Both the position numbers and the translations under genes were made by a program. The notes beneath the pieces are model-generated. The model saw nothing but the letters and a program-made list of their open reading frames with translations. It was not told the origin of the DNA and did no database searches. Below, one piece after another: positions 8,238-20,248 of a stretch of 64,000 nucleotides of DNA. Numbering within the stretch: position 1 is the stretch's first letter; each line of letters begins with the position of its first letter. Origin of the DNA: Sphingomonas caeni (GTDB lineage Bacteria > Pseudomonadota > Alphaproteobacteria > Sphingomonadales > Sphingomonadaceae); assembly GCF_026013415.1 (NCBI RefSeq), contig NZ_JAPDOK010000002.1:310001-374000 (forward strand), in the 5' to 3' direction.

Positions 8238-9125
8238 ATGCGACGGTTGCCGCCCCTCACTGCGATCGAGGCGTTCGTCCAGGTCGCCCGGCTCGGCTCG
8301 ATCAAGGCCGCGGCCGAGGAGCTTGCGCTGTCCTCGCCCGCGCTCAGCCGCCGCGTCCAGGCGCTCGAACGCTTCATCGGCAAGCCGTTGTTCGAGCGGC
8401 GGCACCAGGCGCTCAAGCTCAATGACGAGGGCGAACGGCTGCTCGGGCTGATCGCCCCCGCGCTCGATGCGATGACCGATGCGGTCGAGACGATGACCAG
8501 CGGCACCGAGTTGCTGCGGCTGCGCCTCGGCGTGCTCCCGCTGTTCGCGACCCAGCGGCTGATGCAGCATCTCCCCGATCTCAAGCGCAAGCATCCCGAG
8601 CTGCACCTCGATGTCGATACCGCGGGGCATGGCGTGGCGCGGCTCGGCGACGGGCTCGACGCGGCGATCGTGATCGCGCGCGATGTCGATCCGGGGCTCT
8701 ATGCGCGCCGGCTCGACCGCAATCGGGTCCATGTGATCGGCGCGCGATCGCTGATCGAGGGGCCCGATCCGATCACCCGGCCCGAACAGCTCGTGGGCCT
8801 GACCGCCCTGGTCCATCGCGACATGGCGGACACCTTCACCGGCTGGCGCGCGGCGGCGGGCCTGCCCGATCTCGAGCCGCTGGCGATCGATCATTTCGAT
8901 TCGGGCACGCTGATGCTCGAGGCGGCGGCGCAGGGACTGGGGGTCGCCTTCATGCTCGAAACCCATTTCGAGGCCGCGCGCGACCCGCGGCTCGTCCAGC
9001 TCTTCGATCTGACGGTGGAGAGCCATTACAGCTACTGGTTCGTGTGCCGCCCCCGTGCGCTCACCACGCGCCCGGTGCGCATCTTCCACGACTGGCTGAT
9101 CGGGGCGCTGGGCGCGGCGGAGTAA
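8238..9125 (+). CDS. LysR-family transcriptional regulator (GcvA-like)
   Basis: A 295 aa LysR-type regulator. The winged helix-turn-helix occupies residues 1-65, with the signature AIEAFVQVARLGSIKAAAEE and SSPALSRRVQALE, followed by the linker helix and a periplasmic-binding-like effector domain. The GcvA-like subgroup is suggested by the N-terminal RLPPLTAIEAF. The ATG at 8238 is chosen because GGGAG lies 8 bases upstream; earlier TTG (8217) and ATG (8223) codons would also be in frame. The effector and target genes are unknown. The obvious candidate target is its divergent neighbour cdc48, since a T-N11-A dyad lies between them. Confidence 0.9.
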   Translation: MRRLPPLTAIEAFVQVARLGSIKAAAEELALSSPALSRRVQALERFIGKPLFERRHQALKLNDEGERLLGLIAPALDAMTDAVETMTSGTELLRLRLGVLPLFATQRLMQHLPDLKRKHPELHLDVDTAGHGVARLGDGLDAAIVIARDVDPGLYARRLDRNRVHVIGARSLIEGPDPITRPEQLVGLTALVHRDMADTFTGWRAAAGLPDLEPLAIDHFDSGTLMLEAAAQGLGVAFMLETHFEAARDPRLVQLFDLTVESHYSYWFVCRPRALTTRPVRIFHDWLIGALGAAE

Positions 9126-9130
9126 CAAAA

Positions 9131-9154
9131 AGCCCCGCCGGTGAGGGCGGGGCT
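9131..9154. terminator. Bidirectional terminator between lysR and the cyclophilin gene
   Basis: The stem AGCCCCGCC (9131-9139) pairs perfectly with GGCGGGGCT (9146-9154) around a 6-base loop. On the minus strand it is followed by TTTTTGTTA, a good U-tract for the cyclophilin transcript. On the plus strand CTTCGTT follows for lysR. Confidence 0.85.
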
Positions 9155-9179
9155 CTTCGTTCTCGCGATCAGGCGGCGC

Positions 9180-9632
9180 TTATTCGGCGCGGGCCTTGAC
9201 GATCTTGCCCGGATTGCGCGGCGGCTCGCCCTTGGGGAGCGCGTCGACATTCTCCATGCCGTCGGTCACTTCGCCCCAGACGGTATATTGCCCGTCGAGG
9301 AAGGTCGCGTCGTCGAGGCAGATGAAGAATTGCGAATTCGCGCTGTTCGGGTCCATCGTCCGCGCCATCGAGGCGACGCCGCGCACATGCGGCTCGCGGC
9401 TGAATTCGGCGGGGAGGTTGGGCTCCTTCGAACCGCCCGAGCCGGTCCCGCTCGGATCGCCGCCCTGCGCCATGAACCCGTCGATCACGCGGTGGAAGAC
9501 GACGCCGTCATAGAAGCCGCGATTGGCAAGCGTCGCGATCCGCTCGACATGCTTGGGAGCAAGGTCGGGACGCAGCTTGATCGTCACATCGCCCGTATCG
9601 AGCGTCAGGACGAGGGTATTGAACTCGGACAT
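9180..9632 (-). CDS. Cyclophilin-type peptidyl-prolyl cis-trans isomerase
   Basis: A 150 aa single-domain cyclophilin that catalyses proline isomerisation during protein folding. The signature FHRVIDGFMAQGGDP (about residues 46-60) contains the catalytic Arg; the SMARTMDPNSANSQFFI block and the W of the TVWGEV region are also present. There is no signal peptide, so it is of the cytosolic PpiB type. The start MSEFNTLVL has AGGAG 7 bases upstream. It is followed by a strong terminator. Confidence 0.94.
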   Translation of the reverse strand: MSEFNTLVLTLDTGDVTIKLRPDLAPKHVERIATLANRGFYDGVVFHRVIDGFMAQGGDPSGTGSGGSKEPNLPAEFSREPHVRGVASMARTMDPNSANSQFFICLDDATFLDGQYTVWGEVTDGMENVDALPKGEPPRNPGKIVKARAE

Positions 9633-9740
9633 CGGATACTCCTGGAAACCAGCGAGTGCAGCTAGTCGCGCTTGGCCCGACTTGCAAATCCTTCTCCCGG
9701 GAGTAAGCCCCGCCCAGCCGGACCAAAGGGAGGTCGAACG

Positions 9741-11165
9741 ATGAGCGAGACCGAACTCGAACCCCAGGTCGTAGCGCAAGAGAGCGAGCTCGACGAGGAC
9801 GACCGGCTCAAGCCCGAATTCGTCCGCGCGGTGCTCGATGCGGTCGAGGCGGGCCACGACGAGGACGCGCGCGCGCTGGTCGAGCCGCTCCACCCCGCCG
9901 ACATCGCCGACCTGTTCGAGCTGACCTCGCACGAGGACCGCCCCGCGCTCGCCCGCGCGCTCGCCGACCTGCTCGACGCCGATGTGTTCGCCGAGATGAA
10001 CGATTATGTCCGCGAGGACCTGATCGACGCGCTCGAGCCGCACGAGGTGGCGGACATCGCCGCCGAACTCGATACCGACGATGCCGTCGCGATCATCGAG
10101 GACATGGAGCCCGAGGACCAGCGCGAGGTGCTCCGCGCGATGGAGCCCGACGATCGCGCCGCGATCGAGGAAGCGCTCTCCTACCCCGAGGAATCCGCCG
10201 GCCGCCTGATGCAGCGCGAGCTGATCGCGGTGCCCGAGCATTGGACCGTCGGCGACGTGCTCGACTACATGCGCAAGAACGACGATCTCACCACCGATTT
10301 CTGGGAGATCTTCGTCGTCGATCCCGCGCACAAGCCGATCGGCACGTGCGCGCTCTCCTGGGTGCTTCGCACGCCGCGCGCGATCTCGATCAGTGACGTC
10401 ATGAAGCGCGAGCAGATGCTGATCCCGGTCGATATGGACCAGGAGGAGGTGGCGCTGCGCTTCCAGAAATATGCGCTGATCTCGGCGGCGGTGGTCGATC
10501 CGAGCGGGCGGCTGGTGGGCATGATCACGGTCGACGATGTCGTCCACATCATCTCCGAAGAGGCGGGCGAGGATATCCTCCGCCTGTCGGGCGCCGGCGA
10601 AGGCGACATCAACGAGCCGATCTTCGACAGCTATAAGGGCCGGGTGCGCTGGCTGATCACCAATCTCGCCACCGCATTGCTGCCCGCCTCGATCGTGATG
10701 ACCTTCGAGGCGACGATCGCGCAAAAGGCGGTGCTGGCGGCGCTGATGCCGATCGTCGCGGGCGTCGGCGGCAATGCGGGGACGCAGACGCTGGCGGTGA
10801 CGGTGCGCGCGCTCGCGACCAACCAGCTGACCCAGTCGAACACGATGCGCGCGATCCAGCGCGAGATCATGATCGCGCTGATGAACGGTGCCACCGTCGC
10901 CGTCGCGATCGGCATGGCGGTGACGCTGGCCGGGCTCGTGCTCCCGTCGCTGGGCGGCGGGCTGATGCTGGGCGGGGTGATCGCCGCCGCGATGCTCACC
11001 AACATCCTGATCGCCGGGCTTGCGGGCGTGCTGGTGCCGGTCACGCTCGAGCGGTTCGAACAGGATCCCGCGGTCGCCTCGTCGATCTTCGTGACGATGG
11101 TGACCGATTCGATGGGGTTCCTGGCCTTTCTCGGGCTTGCGACGATGAGCGGGATGGTGGGTTGA
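9741..11165 (+). CDS. mgtE: Magnesium transporter MgtE
   Basis: A 474 aa magnesium channel of the inner membrane. The N-terminal superhelical MgtE_N domain (about 35-135) is rich in Asp/Glu. It is followed by a pair of CBS domains (about 140-270), which close the pore when magnesium binds, and a five-helix transmembrane domain (about 285-474) with the conserved GVGGNAGTQ pore motif. The start MSETELEP has a strong Shine-Dalgarno (GGGAGG). I looked for an M-box riboswitch in the 108 bases upstream and saw no convincing structure. The gene stands alone. Confidence 0.95.
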   Translation: MSETELEPQVVAQESELDEDDRLKPEFVRAVLDAVEAGHDEDARALVEPLHPADIADLFELTSHEDRPALARALADLLDADVFAEMNDYVREDLIDALEPHEVADIAAELDTDDAVAIIEDMEPEDQREVLRAMEPDDRAAIEEALSYPEESAGRLMQRELIAVPEHWTVGDVLDYMRKNDDLTTDFWEIFVVDPAHKPIGTCALSWVLRTPRAISISDVMKREQMLIPVDMDQEEVALRFQKYALISAAVVDPSGRLVGMITVDDVVHIISEEAGEDILRLSGAGEGDINEPIFDSYKGRVRWLITNLATALLPASIVMTFEATIAQKAVLAALMPIVAGVGGNAGTQTLAVTVRALATNQLTQSNTMRAIQREIMIALMNGATVAVAIGMAVTLAGLVLPSLGGGLMLGGVIAAAMLTNILIAGLAGVLVPVTLERFEQDPAVASSIFVTMVTDSMGFLAFLGLATMSGMVG

Positions 11166-11196
11166 TCGGCGGCGCGCCGGTCCCCAGATCGCGTGC

Positions 11197-11598
11197 ATGC
11201 CGCTTCATCTCACCAAGGTCGCGTTCGGTTGCACGCAGGTCGAAACGCTGCGCGAGCGGATCGAGTGGCGCGCCGCGCAGGGCCCCGAGTTCCCCGTGAC
11301 CACGCGCTATCTCCCCAAGCGCTTCGCCGAGCTTGAAGATGGCGGGTCGCTCTACTGGATCATCAGGCACCAGCTGGTCGCGCGCTCGCCGATCCTCGGC
11401 TTCGCCGAAGCCGAGGGCGGGCGCACCGCGATCCGGCTCGCGGCCGAGCTGATCCTCGTCCAGCCGCGCCCCAAGCGCGCGCATCAGGGCTGGCGCTATC
11501 TCGAGGACGCGGATGCGCCGGTCGATCTGGGCGAAGGCGACGCCGCCGATCTGCCGGCCGAGCTGGCGGGCAAGCTCGCCGGGATGGGGCTGCTCTAG
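11197..11598 (+). CDS. DUF1489 family protein
   Basis: A 133 aa soluble protein of the alphaproteobacterial DUF1489 family, recognised by the opening MPLHLTKVAFGC, the TTRYLPKRF block, the LYWIIRHQLVARSPILGF core and the QGWRYLED block near the end. The function is unknown. The stretch RSPILGFAEAEGGR-x-LILVQPRPKRAHQGWRY is typical of the family. The gene follows mgtE by 31 bases and could be read from the same transcript. Its stop codon abuts the msrA stop codon directly (TAG next to TTA), with no intergenic base for a terminator. Confidence 0.85.
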   Translation: MPLHLTKVAFGCTQVETLRERIEWRAAQGPEFPVTTRYLPKRFAELEDGGSLYWIIRHQLVARSPILGFAEAEGGRTAIRLAAELILVQPRPKRAHQGWRYLEDADAPVDLGEGDAADLPAELAGKLAGMGLL

Positions 11599-12261
11599 TT
11601 ACTTCGCCAGCTGCGGGAAGGTCGCGCGGAACGCGGCGACCTTGGGCTTGTCGAACCGGACGATGTAGGGGTGGTCCGGGTTCCTCCGGAAGAAATCCTG
11701 ATGATAGCTCTCGGCCGGATAGAAGGTCCCGGTCTCGAGCCGCGTGACGATCGGGCGCGGATACACCTTCGCCCCGCCCAGCTGGGCGATATAGGCGGAG
11801 GCGACGCTGCGCTGTGCCGGGCTCTGCGGAAAGATCGCCGAGCGGTAGCTGGGGCCGTGATCGGGGCCCTGATAGTTGAGCTGGGTCGGATCGTGCGCGA
11901 CCGAGAAATAGACGCGCAGCAGCGTGCCATAGCTGACGATGTTCGGATCATAGACGATGCGCACCGCCTCGGCATGGCCGGTCCGCTCGGTCGAGACCTG
12001 CTCATAGGTGGCGTCGCCCTTCTCGCCCCCGGCATAGCCGCTGGTGACCGACTTGACGCCCTTCACCTGCTCGAACACCGCCTCCATCCCCCAGAAGCAT
12101 CCGCCCGCGAGCACCGCGACCTGCTGGCCCTTCACGCCGGTCACGTCGGTGCGCGGCGCGGGGATGGCGACCGCGCCCTCGGCGGCGACACCGCTGGGCT
12201 GGGCGACGGCGAACAGGAAAAGTCCCGCCGCGGCGAGCGCGGGGATGGTCAGCTTGAGCAT
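11599..12261 (-). CDS. msrA: Peptide-methionine (S)-S-oxide reductase MsrA, predicted exported
   Basis: Reduces the S form of methionine sulfoxide. It is 220 aa, with an N-terminal signal peptide (MLKLTIPALAAAGLFLF, cleavage near residue 27) that most MsrA proteins lack, so it should act in the periplasm. The catalytic GCFWG motif places the nucleophile at C55, followed by the YAGG, GHAEAV and SYHQDF blocks. The start at MLKL is chosen because it begins the signal peptide and has AGGA upstream; in-frame ATGs exist at 12291 and 12279. Together with the cytosolic MsrB at 2717-3154 it suggests separate compartments for the two stereoisomers. Confidence 0.93.
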   Translation of the reverse strand: MLKLTIPALAAAGLFLFAVAQPSGVAAEGAVAIPAPRTDVTGVKGQQVAVLAGGCFWGMEAVFEQVKGVKSVTSGYAGGEKGDATYEQVSTERTGHAEAVRIVYDPNIVSYGTLLRVYFSVAHDPTQLNYQGPDHGPSYRSAIFPQSPAQRSVASAYIAQLGGAKVYPRPIVTRLETGTFYPAESYHQDFFRRNPDHPYIVRFDKPKVAAFRATFPQLAK

Positions 12262-12333
12262 GATTGCGGTCCTGAGCATGGGGCTATCCAACTATACGTC
12301 GGAAATCCCGCGCGGGATGCAAGTCCGTCGAAC

Positions 12334-15304
<2,971 letters not shown>

Positions 15305-15397
15305 TCAACCGCCCGAATGGCGTGCGGGAGCCCCTGCGGCAAGTGCAGTTTCCGGCGGATGTTGCCCGGGAACGGCGCGGCCCCTATCTCGCGGGGC

Positions 15398-16078
15398 ATG
15401 TCGACTCCCCCGCCCAGCCCTCCTTTGCGCGCCGCGATCATCCCCGTCACGCCGCTCGAGCAGAATTGCTCGCTGATCTGGTGCACGCAGACGATGAAGG
15501 GCGCGTTCGTCGATCCAGGCGGCGATCTGCCCAAGCTGCGCGCGGCGGCAGCACAGCATGGCGTCACCATCGAGAAGATCCTGCTGACGCACGGTCATAT
15601 CGACCATTGCGGCGCGGCGGGCGAGTTCGCCAAGGAGCTGGGGGTCGAGATCGAGGGCCCGCACGAGGCCGACCGCTTCTGGATCAGCCGATTGGAGGAT
15701 GACGGCAAGCGTTATGGCGTGCGCGGAACGCCGTTCGAGCCCGCGCGCTGGCTGGTCGATGGCGACCAGGTGACGGTCGGCAACCTCACCCTCGACGTGA
15801 TCCACTGCCCCGGCCACACGCCAGGCCATGTCGTCTTCCACCATCCCGAATCGAAGCTGGCGATGGTGGGCGACGTGCTGTTCCAGGGATCGATCGGGCG
15901 GACCGATTTCCCGATGGGCAACCATCAGGATTTGCTCGATTCGATTACGCTCAAGCTTTGGCCGCTGGGGGACGACACGGTGTTCATCCCCGGGCACAAT
16001 GCCGTGAGCACCTTCGCCCATGAACGGAAATCCAATCCGTTCGTGGCCGATTCGGTGATGGCGCGCGCGCGTTCTTGA
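15398..16078 (+). CDS. Metallo-beta-lactamase-fold hydrolase (glyoxalase II-like, YcbL type)
   Basis: A 226 aa hydrolase with the binuclear metal signature THGHIDHCG (about residues 63-71), further ligands in GHTPGH and the D of VGDVLF, and H in PGHN near the C-terminus. The opening IIPVTPLEQNCSLIW is characteristic of the YcbL/glyoxalase II-like group, which hydrolyses thioesters such as S-lactoylglutathione. It lacks the C-terminal substrate domain of classical GloB, so the true substrate is open. The start MSTPPPSP lies 93 bases from the divergent pabBC start. Confidence 0.9.
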   Translation: MSTPPPSPPLRAAIIPVTPLEQNCSLIWCTQTMKGAFVDPGGDLPKLRAAAAQHGVTIEKILLTHGHIDHCGAAGEFAKELGVEIEGPHEADRFWISRLEDDGKRYGVRGTPFEPARWLVDGDQVTVGNLTLDVIHCPGHTPGHVVFHHPESKLAMVGDVLFQGSIGRTDFPMGNHQDLLDSITLKLWPLGDDTVFIPGHNAVSTFAHERKSNPFVADSVMARARS

Positions 16079-16115
16079 CGGGCTGGTGCCGCAGCTCTGC
16101 GCAGCGCCAACAAAA

Positions 16116-16514
16116 TCAGCCGATATGAAACATCGCGAGATACTGGATCGAGGCGGCATATAGCCCCAGCCCCACCGTCGTCAGCGCGGTGGTGGCCATG
16201 CCGAAGGTCCGCGCGAATCGCGATCCGTCCATGCCGATCGGATGCGCCACCCGGCCAAGGATGAAGAGCAGGGCGACGATCCACAGCCACAGATGCGTGC
16301 CCCTGGCCAGCTCGATCAGCGCGATCAGGATCAGCACCAGCGGCACATATTCGGCGAAATTCAGATGCGCGCGCATCCGCGCGATCAGGCGCGGATTGCC
16401 GCCGTCGCCGATCGAGATCTTCTCCGCGGTGCGCACCTGCCCGATTCGCCAGGCGAGCCAGAAGTTGACGAGCGCGGCGGCGCCGGCAGTGGTGAGCGCG
16501 ATGGGCAGCATCAT
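16116..16514 (-). CDS. MAPEG family membrane protein
   Basis: A 132 aa integral membrane protein with four hydrophobic segments. The hallmark is R-x-HLNFAEYVPL (about residues 52-64), matching the MAPEG R-x-x-N-x-x-E/P-x-x pattern. MAPEG proteins are membrane-bound glutathione-dependent or eicosanoid-type enzymes in eukaryotes; bacterial forms (YecN-like) have no firm role. The start MMLPIALTT is preceded by AGGAGGGG, with slightly long spacing. It is convergent with the hydrolase gene. Confidence 0.85.
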   Translation of the reverse strand: MMLPIALTTAGAAALVNFWLAWRIGQVRTAEKISIGDGGNPRLIARMRAHLNFAEYVPLVLILIALIELARGTHLWLWIVALLFILGRVAHPIGMDGSRFARTFGMATTALTTVGLGLYAASIQYLAMFHIG

Positions 16515-16565
16515 GAGCGTAGGTCCCCTCCTGAAAGGCGACTGAGTGGCACGGCGCTCTCCGGC

Positions 16566-16593
16566 TTGCAACGCGGGGCAAAATCGCTATAGG
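16566..16593 (+). promoter_or_regulatory. Candidate sigma-70 promoter for rpmF-plsX-fabH
   Basis: TTGCAA (16566-16571), a 16-base spacer, then TATAGG (16588-16593). The start of transcription would fall near 16600, leaving a leader of about 115 bases before rpmF. The leader contains a GC-rich inverted segment (TCCGGCGAGCGCCGGA near 16624-16639), which may fold. Confidence 0.45.
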
Positions 16594-16715
16594 CGCTCGC
16601 TCGCTTCGTGACCTGTCCGCTGGTCCGGCGAGCGCCGGACTTCCGTCGCTTGCCCGAAAGACCCTGCGGGCGTATCGCGGCCCATCGATTGAAGACGCAA
16701 GAAGGTTAGCCGGAA

Positions 16716-16892
16716 ATGGCCGTTCCCAAGAGAAAGACCTCGCCCTCGCGGCGTGGCATGCGCCGGGCGCACGATGCGCTCACCGTTGCGGCATTCCAGG
16801 AATGCCCCAATTGCGGCGAACTCAAGCGCCCGCACGTGCTGTGCGGCGCCTGCGGCCATTATAACGGCCGCGCGGTCACGGCCGAAGACTAA
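16716..16892 (+). CDS. rpmF: Large ribosomal subunit protein bL32
   Basis: A 58 aa protein of the 50S subunit near the peptidyl-transferase region. The start [20 protein letters not shown] is diagnostic. The [11 protein letters not shown] and [10 protein letters not shown] blocks keep two CxxC pairs, so this is the zinc-binding (C+) form. GGTTAGCCGGAA upstream gives a weak Shine-Dalgarno. As in most bacteria it heads the fatty-acid/phospholipid operon with plsX and fabH, tying ribosome and membrane synthesis together. Confidence 0.97.
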   Translation: MAVPKRKTSPSRRGMRRAHDALTVAAFQECPNCGELKRPHVLCGACGHYNGRAVTAED

Positions 16893-16938
16893 GCACGAAT
16901 CAAGCTGAACCACGGGGCGGAAACGGGGGCGTGGCATC

Positions 16939-17970
16939 ATGACGAACTCCTCTCGAATCGCCGTCGATGCGATGGGCGGTGACGAGGGGATTGCGGTCAT
17001 GCTCGCCGGCGTCGCCGCGGCCCGCCGCCGTTACGAGGGGATGCAATTCCTGCTCGTCGGCGACGAGGCGAAGATTCGCGCCGGGCTCGAAGCCCATCCC
17101 AACCTCACCGCCGCTTCGGAGATCGTCCACGCGCCCGACGTGATCGGCGGCGACGACAAGCCCAGCCAGGCGATTCGCCGCGCCAAGACCACCTCGATGG
17201 GAATCGCCATCGATCTGGTGAAGCGCGGCGAGGCCGGGGCCATGGTCTCCTGCGGCAATACCGGCGCGCTGATGGCGATGTCCAAGCTCGCGCTGCGCAC
17301 CATGCCCGGGATCGACCGGCCCGCGCTCGCCGCCCTGCTCCCCAGCCTTGGCGAGAACGATACGGTGATGCTCGATCTGGGCGCCAACACCGAAGTCGAT
17401 GCGCGCAACCTCGTCCAGTTCGCGGTGATGGGCGCCGCCTATGCGCGCACCGCGCTCGATCTCGAGCGGCCGCGCGTCGCCCTGCTCAATATCGGCACCG
17501 AGGAGATGAAGGGAACCGACGAGATTCGCGAGGCCGCCGCCCAGCTGCGCGCCGCCGACCATCTCCGCCTCGAATTCAAGGGCTTTATCGAGGGCAACAG
17601 CCTATCGCGCGGGCATGTCGACGTGATCGTGTGCGACGGTTTCTCGGGCAATATCGCACTCAAGACGATCGAGGGCACCGCGCGCTTCGTCGCGGACCTG
17701 CTCAAGCGCGCGTTCAGCAGCTCGACCCGCTCGAAGATCGGCTTCCTGATCTCGCGCCCCGCGACCGAGCTGCTGCGCCATCATCTCGATCCCAACACGC
17801 ATAACGGCGCGGTCTTCCTGGGGCTCAACGGGCTGATCGTGAAGAGCCATGGCAGCGCCAACGAGACCGGCGTCGCCACCGCGATCGGCTTTGCCGCGAA
17901 GATGTTGCGCGACGATCTGATGCGGCGCATTGCCGAGGATCTCGGGAACTTCGAAGCTAAGGCGGCGTAA
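16939..17970 (+). CDS. plsX: Phosphate acyltransferase PlsX
   Basis: Converts acyl-ACP and phosphate to acyl-phosphate, the acyl donor for glycerol-3-phosphate acylation in phospholipid synthesis. It is 343 aa, a peripheral membrane enzyme. The start [11 protein letters not shown] is the family signature, and [15 protein letters not shown] and GFSGNIALK blocks are in place. The gene sits 46 bases after rpmF and 10 bases before fabH, the conserved order. Confidence 0.97.
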   Translation: MTNSSRIAVDAMGGDEGIAVMLAGVAAARRRYEGMQFLLVGDEAKIRAGLEAHPNLTAASEIVHAPDVIGGDDKPSQAIRRAKTTSMGIAIDLVKRGEAGAMVSCGNTGALMAMSKLALRTMPGIDRPALAALLPSLGENDTVMLDLGANTEVDARNLVQFAVMGAAYARTALDLERPRVALLNIGTEEMKGTDEIREAAAQLRAADHLRLEFKGFIEGNSLSRGHVDVIVCDGFSGNIALKTIEGTARFVADLLKRAFSSSTRSKIGFLISRPATELLRHHLDPNTHNGAVFLGLNGLIVKSHGSANETGVATAIGFAAKMLRDDLMRRIAEDLGNFEAKAA

Positions 17971-17980
17971 GACAGTCACG

Positions 17981-18952
17981 ATGACCCTCCGTTCCGTCAT
18001 CATCGGCACCGGCGCCGCGCTGCCGCCGCATCGCGTCTCGAACGCCGAACTCGCCGAGCGCGTCGATACCAGCGACGAATGGATCGTCGAGCGCACCGGC
18101 ATCCGCTTCCGCCACATCGCCGGGCCCGACGAGACGACGAGCACGCTCGCGACCCGCGCCTGCCGGGCCGCGCTCGAGGCCGCGGGGATCGAGGCGACGA
18201 GCATCGACCTGATCGTGCTCGCGACCGCGACCCCCGACCAGACCTTTCCGGCCAGCGCCACCCGCGTCCAGACCGCGCTCGGCATCGACGATTGCGTCGC
18301 GTTCGACGTGGCGGCGGTCTGCTCGGGCTTCCTCTATGCGCTCCAGGTCTGCGATTCGATGATCCGCAGCGGCGCTGCGAAGCGCGCTTTGGTGATCGGC
18401 TCCGAGACATTCAGCCGCATCCTCGATTGGGAGGACCGCGCGACCTGCGTGCTGTTCGGCGACGGCGCCGGCGCGGTGGTGCTCGAGGGGCAGGAGAGCG
18501 ACGAGGCCACGGGCCGCGGCATCCTGGCCACCAGGCTCCACGCCGATGGGCGGCACAACGATCTCCTCTATGTCGATGGCGGGCCCTCGACCACGGGCAC
18601 GGTCGGCAAGGTGCGGATGAAGGGGCGCGAGGTGTTCCGCCATGCGGTGGTCAATCTGGCGGCAGTGATGGACGAATCGCTCGCCGCCGCCGGGCTCACC
18701 TCCGCCGATGTCGATTGGGTGGTGCCGCACCAGGCCAACGCCCGCATCCTCGATGCCACCGCGCGCAAGCTCGGGCTCGATCCGGCCAAGGTGATCGTGA
18801 CGGTGGACCAGCACGCCAATACCAGCGCCGCCTCGGTGCCGCTGGCGCTCGATACCGCGGTCAAGGATGGCCGCATCAAGCAGGGCGACCTGATCGTGCT
18901 CGAGGCGATGGGTGGCGGCTTCACCTGGGGGGCGGCCGTCGCAAGGTTCTGA
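17981..18952 (+). CDS. fabH: Beta-ketoacyl-ACP synthase III
   Basis: Condenses acetyl-CoA with malonyl-ACP to start fatty-acid synthesis. It is 323 aa. The catalytic triad is complete: C114 in AAVCSGF, His in [10 protein letters not shown] (about 248) and Asn in QHANTSAAS (about 278). The active-site loop GGGFTWG is at the C-terminus. The start MTLRSVIIG lies 10 bases after plsX. Confidence 0.97.
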   Translation: MTLRSVIIGTGAALPPHRVSNAELAERVDTSDEWIVERTGIRFRHIAGPDETTSTLATRACRAALEAAGIEATSIDLIVLATATPDQTFPASATRVQTALGIDDCVAFDVAAVCSGFLYALQVCDSMIRSGAAKRALVIGSETFSRILDWEDRATCVLFGDGAGAVVLEGQESDEATGRGILATRLHADGRHNDLLYVDGGPSTTGTVGKVRMKGREVFRHAVVNLAAVMDESLAAAGLTSADVDWVVPHQANARILDATARKLGLDPAKVIVTVDQHANTSAASVPLALDTAVKDGRIKQGDLIVLEAMGGGFTWGAAVARF

Positions 18953-19059
18953 TACCTTCAGGCTCTTGCAATAATTGTTACCGTTCCGTGATGTTCCTAA
19001 TTGCGGCCCCGGACCAATCTGTTAGAGCATGACATTGGTAACGGGGGAGAAAGCCGACC

Positions 19060-19359
19060 ATGGCCGCTGCAGGGACGTTGACCAGGGCCGATCTGGCCGA
19101 ATCGCTGCATCATGAAGTGGGGCTCTCCCGCGCCGATGCCGCGCGCCTGGTCGAGCAGGTTCTGACGCATATGTGCGAAGCGCTGGCGAAGGGCGAGAAC
19201 GTCAAGATTTCGGGCTTCGGCAGCTTCATCCTGCGCGACAAGGGCGAGCGCGTGGGCCGCAATCCCAAGACCGGGGTCGAAGTGCCGATCGCGCCGCGCC
19301 GCGTGCTCACCTTCCGCGCCAGCCAGATGATGCGCGACCGCATCGTCTCGGCCGGCTGA
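19060..19359 (+). CDS. ihfA: Integration host factor subunit alpha
   Basis: A 99 aa DNA-bending protein of the HU/IHF family. The start [11 protein letters not shown], the GFGSF turn and the [11 protein letters not shown] beta-arm with its Pro, plus an [10 protein letters not shown] helix, identify the alpha subunit. It works as a heterodimer with IhfB (not in the window). The upstream gap of 107 bases is AT-richer than its surroundings and contains TTGCAA near 18966, but no convincing -10 element. GGGGGAGAAAG gives a Shine-Dalgarno. Confidence 0.95.
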   Translation: MAAAGTLTRADLAESLHHEVGLSRADAARLVEQVLTHMCEALAKGENVKISGFGSFILRDKGERVGRNPKTGVEVPIAPRRVLTFRASQMMRDRIVSAG

Positions 19360-19370
19360 CGGGAACGGGA

Positions 19371-19718
19371 ATGCCGGCGCCCGAGAAGGCCGCTGGCGCG
19401 CTCCGCACCATCGGAGAGCTTGCCCAGGAGATCGGGCGGCCTCAGCATATCCTGCGCTATTGGGAAACGCGCTTCCCCCAGCTTCGCCCGCTGACGCGCG
19501 CGGGGCAGCGGCGCTATTACCGCCCCGACGATGTCGCGCTGGTGCGGCGGATCCATCATCTGCTGAGCAACGAGGGCTACACGATCCGCGGGGTGCAGAA
19601 GCTGCTCGCGGCGGAGAAGGGCGGCAAGGCCCCGGCGGCGGCGCCTTCGGGCGGGAGCGAAAGCCTTCGGGCGATCCGCGATTCGCTGGCCGACGCGCTG
19701 GAGGCCGACGGGGTCTAG
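19371..19718 (+). CDS. MerR-family transcriptional regulator
   Basis: A 115 aa regulator consisting of a MerR winged helix (about 12-80): TIGELAQEIG, HILRYWETRFPQL, RRYYRPDDVALV, then GYTIRGVQKLL. It lacks a cysteine-rich metal site and has only a short, Ala/Gly-rich C-terminal part. The position 11 bases after ihfA is conserved in alphaproteobacteria; the ligand and targets are unknown. The stop codon overlaps the stop of the convergent sixA gene in a CTAG tetramer. Confidence 0.9.
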   Translation: MPAPEKAAGALRTIGELAQEIGRPQHILRYWETRFPQLRPLTRAGQRRYYRPDDVALVRRIHHLLSNEGYTIRGVQKLLAAEKGGKAPAAAPSGGSESLRAIRDSLADALEADGV

Positions 19719-20248
19719 CTCCCGTCGGGCCCGAGGCTCGGATCGAGGTCGCGCGGGCGGATGAAGCGGACCAGCGCGCCATCGCCCGGCTCGACATCCT
19801 CCCAGCGATCGGCCTCGAATTCGATCTCGGCGAGCGCGGCGGTGGGGAATTTGAGCGCGACATTGTGGCGCAGCGCCCCATCGGGAACGAGCGCGAGCAC
19901 CAGCTCCTCCAGTCCCGGATTATGCCCCGCGATCAGCACCGTCCCGGCGGCCTCGGGCATCTCATGCACAAGATCGAGCAAGGTCGCGGCGGAGGCGAGA
20001 TAGACGCGCTGGTCCCAGACCGGCGCGAGATCGCTGCCATAGCCGGTGGCGAGATGCTCGAGCGTCTCGGTGACGCGCGCCGCGGGGGAGGCGACCACCC
20101 GGTCGAATTCCAGTCCGATCGTGCGCAAATGCCTGCCCATCGTCACCGCCGCGCGCTGGCCGCGGGGATTGAGCGGGCGATCGAAATCGCGCGCTACCGG
20201 GTCGTCCCATCCCGATTTGGCGTGGCGCAGAAGGATCAGCGTCTTCAT
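19715..20248 (-). CDS. SixA-type histidine phosphatase
   Basis: A 177 aa protein of the histidine phosphatase superfamily. The phosphohistidine-forming motif is LLRHAKSGW (residues 6-14), with R58-like ASPAARVTET and AGHNPGLEEL supplying the second His. SixA enzymes remove phosphate from phosphohistidine on phosphotransfer proteins; the target here is not shown. The start overlaps the helicase stop codon (ATGA), so it is translationally coupled to it. Confidence 0.88.
   Translation of the reverse strand: MKTLILLRHAKSGWDDPVARDFDRPLNPRGQRAAVTMGRHLRTIGLEFDRVVASPAARVTETLEHLATGYGSDLAPVWDQRVYLASAATLLDLVHEMPEAAGTVLIAGHNPGLEELVLALVPDGALRHNVALKFPTAALAEIEFEADRWEDVEPGDGALVRFIRPRDLDPSLGPDGS

Noticed and set aside
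9633..9740. Possible M-box riboswitch upstream of mgtE
   Set aside because: Only 108 bases are available and no three-stem architecture or conserved core was seen.
9633..11198. An upstream extension of the cyclophilin gene antisense to mgtE (672 codons in all)
   Set aside because: The cyclophilin domain begins at MSEFNTL with a good Shine-Dalgarno; the extension is the complement of mgtE.
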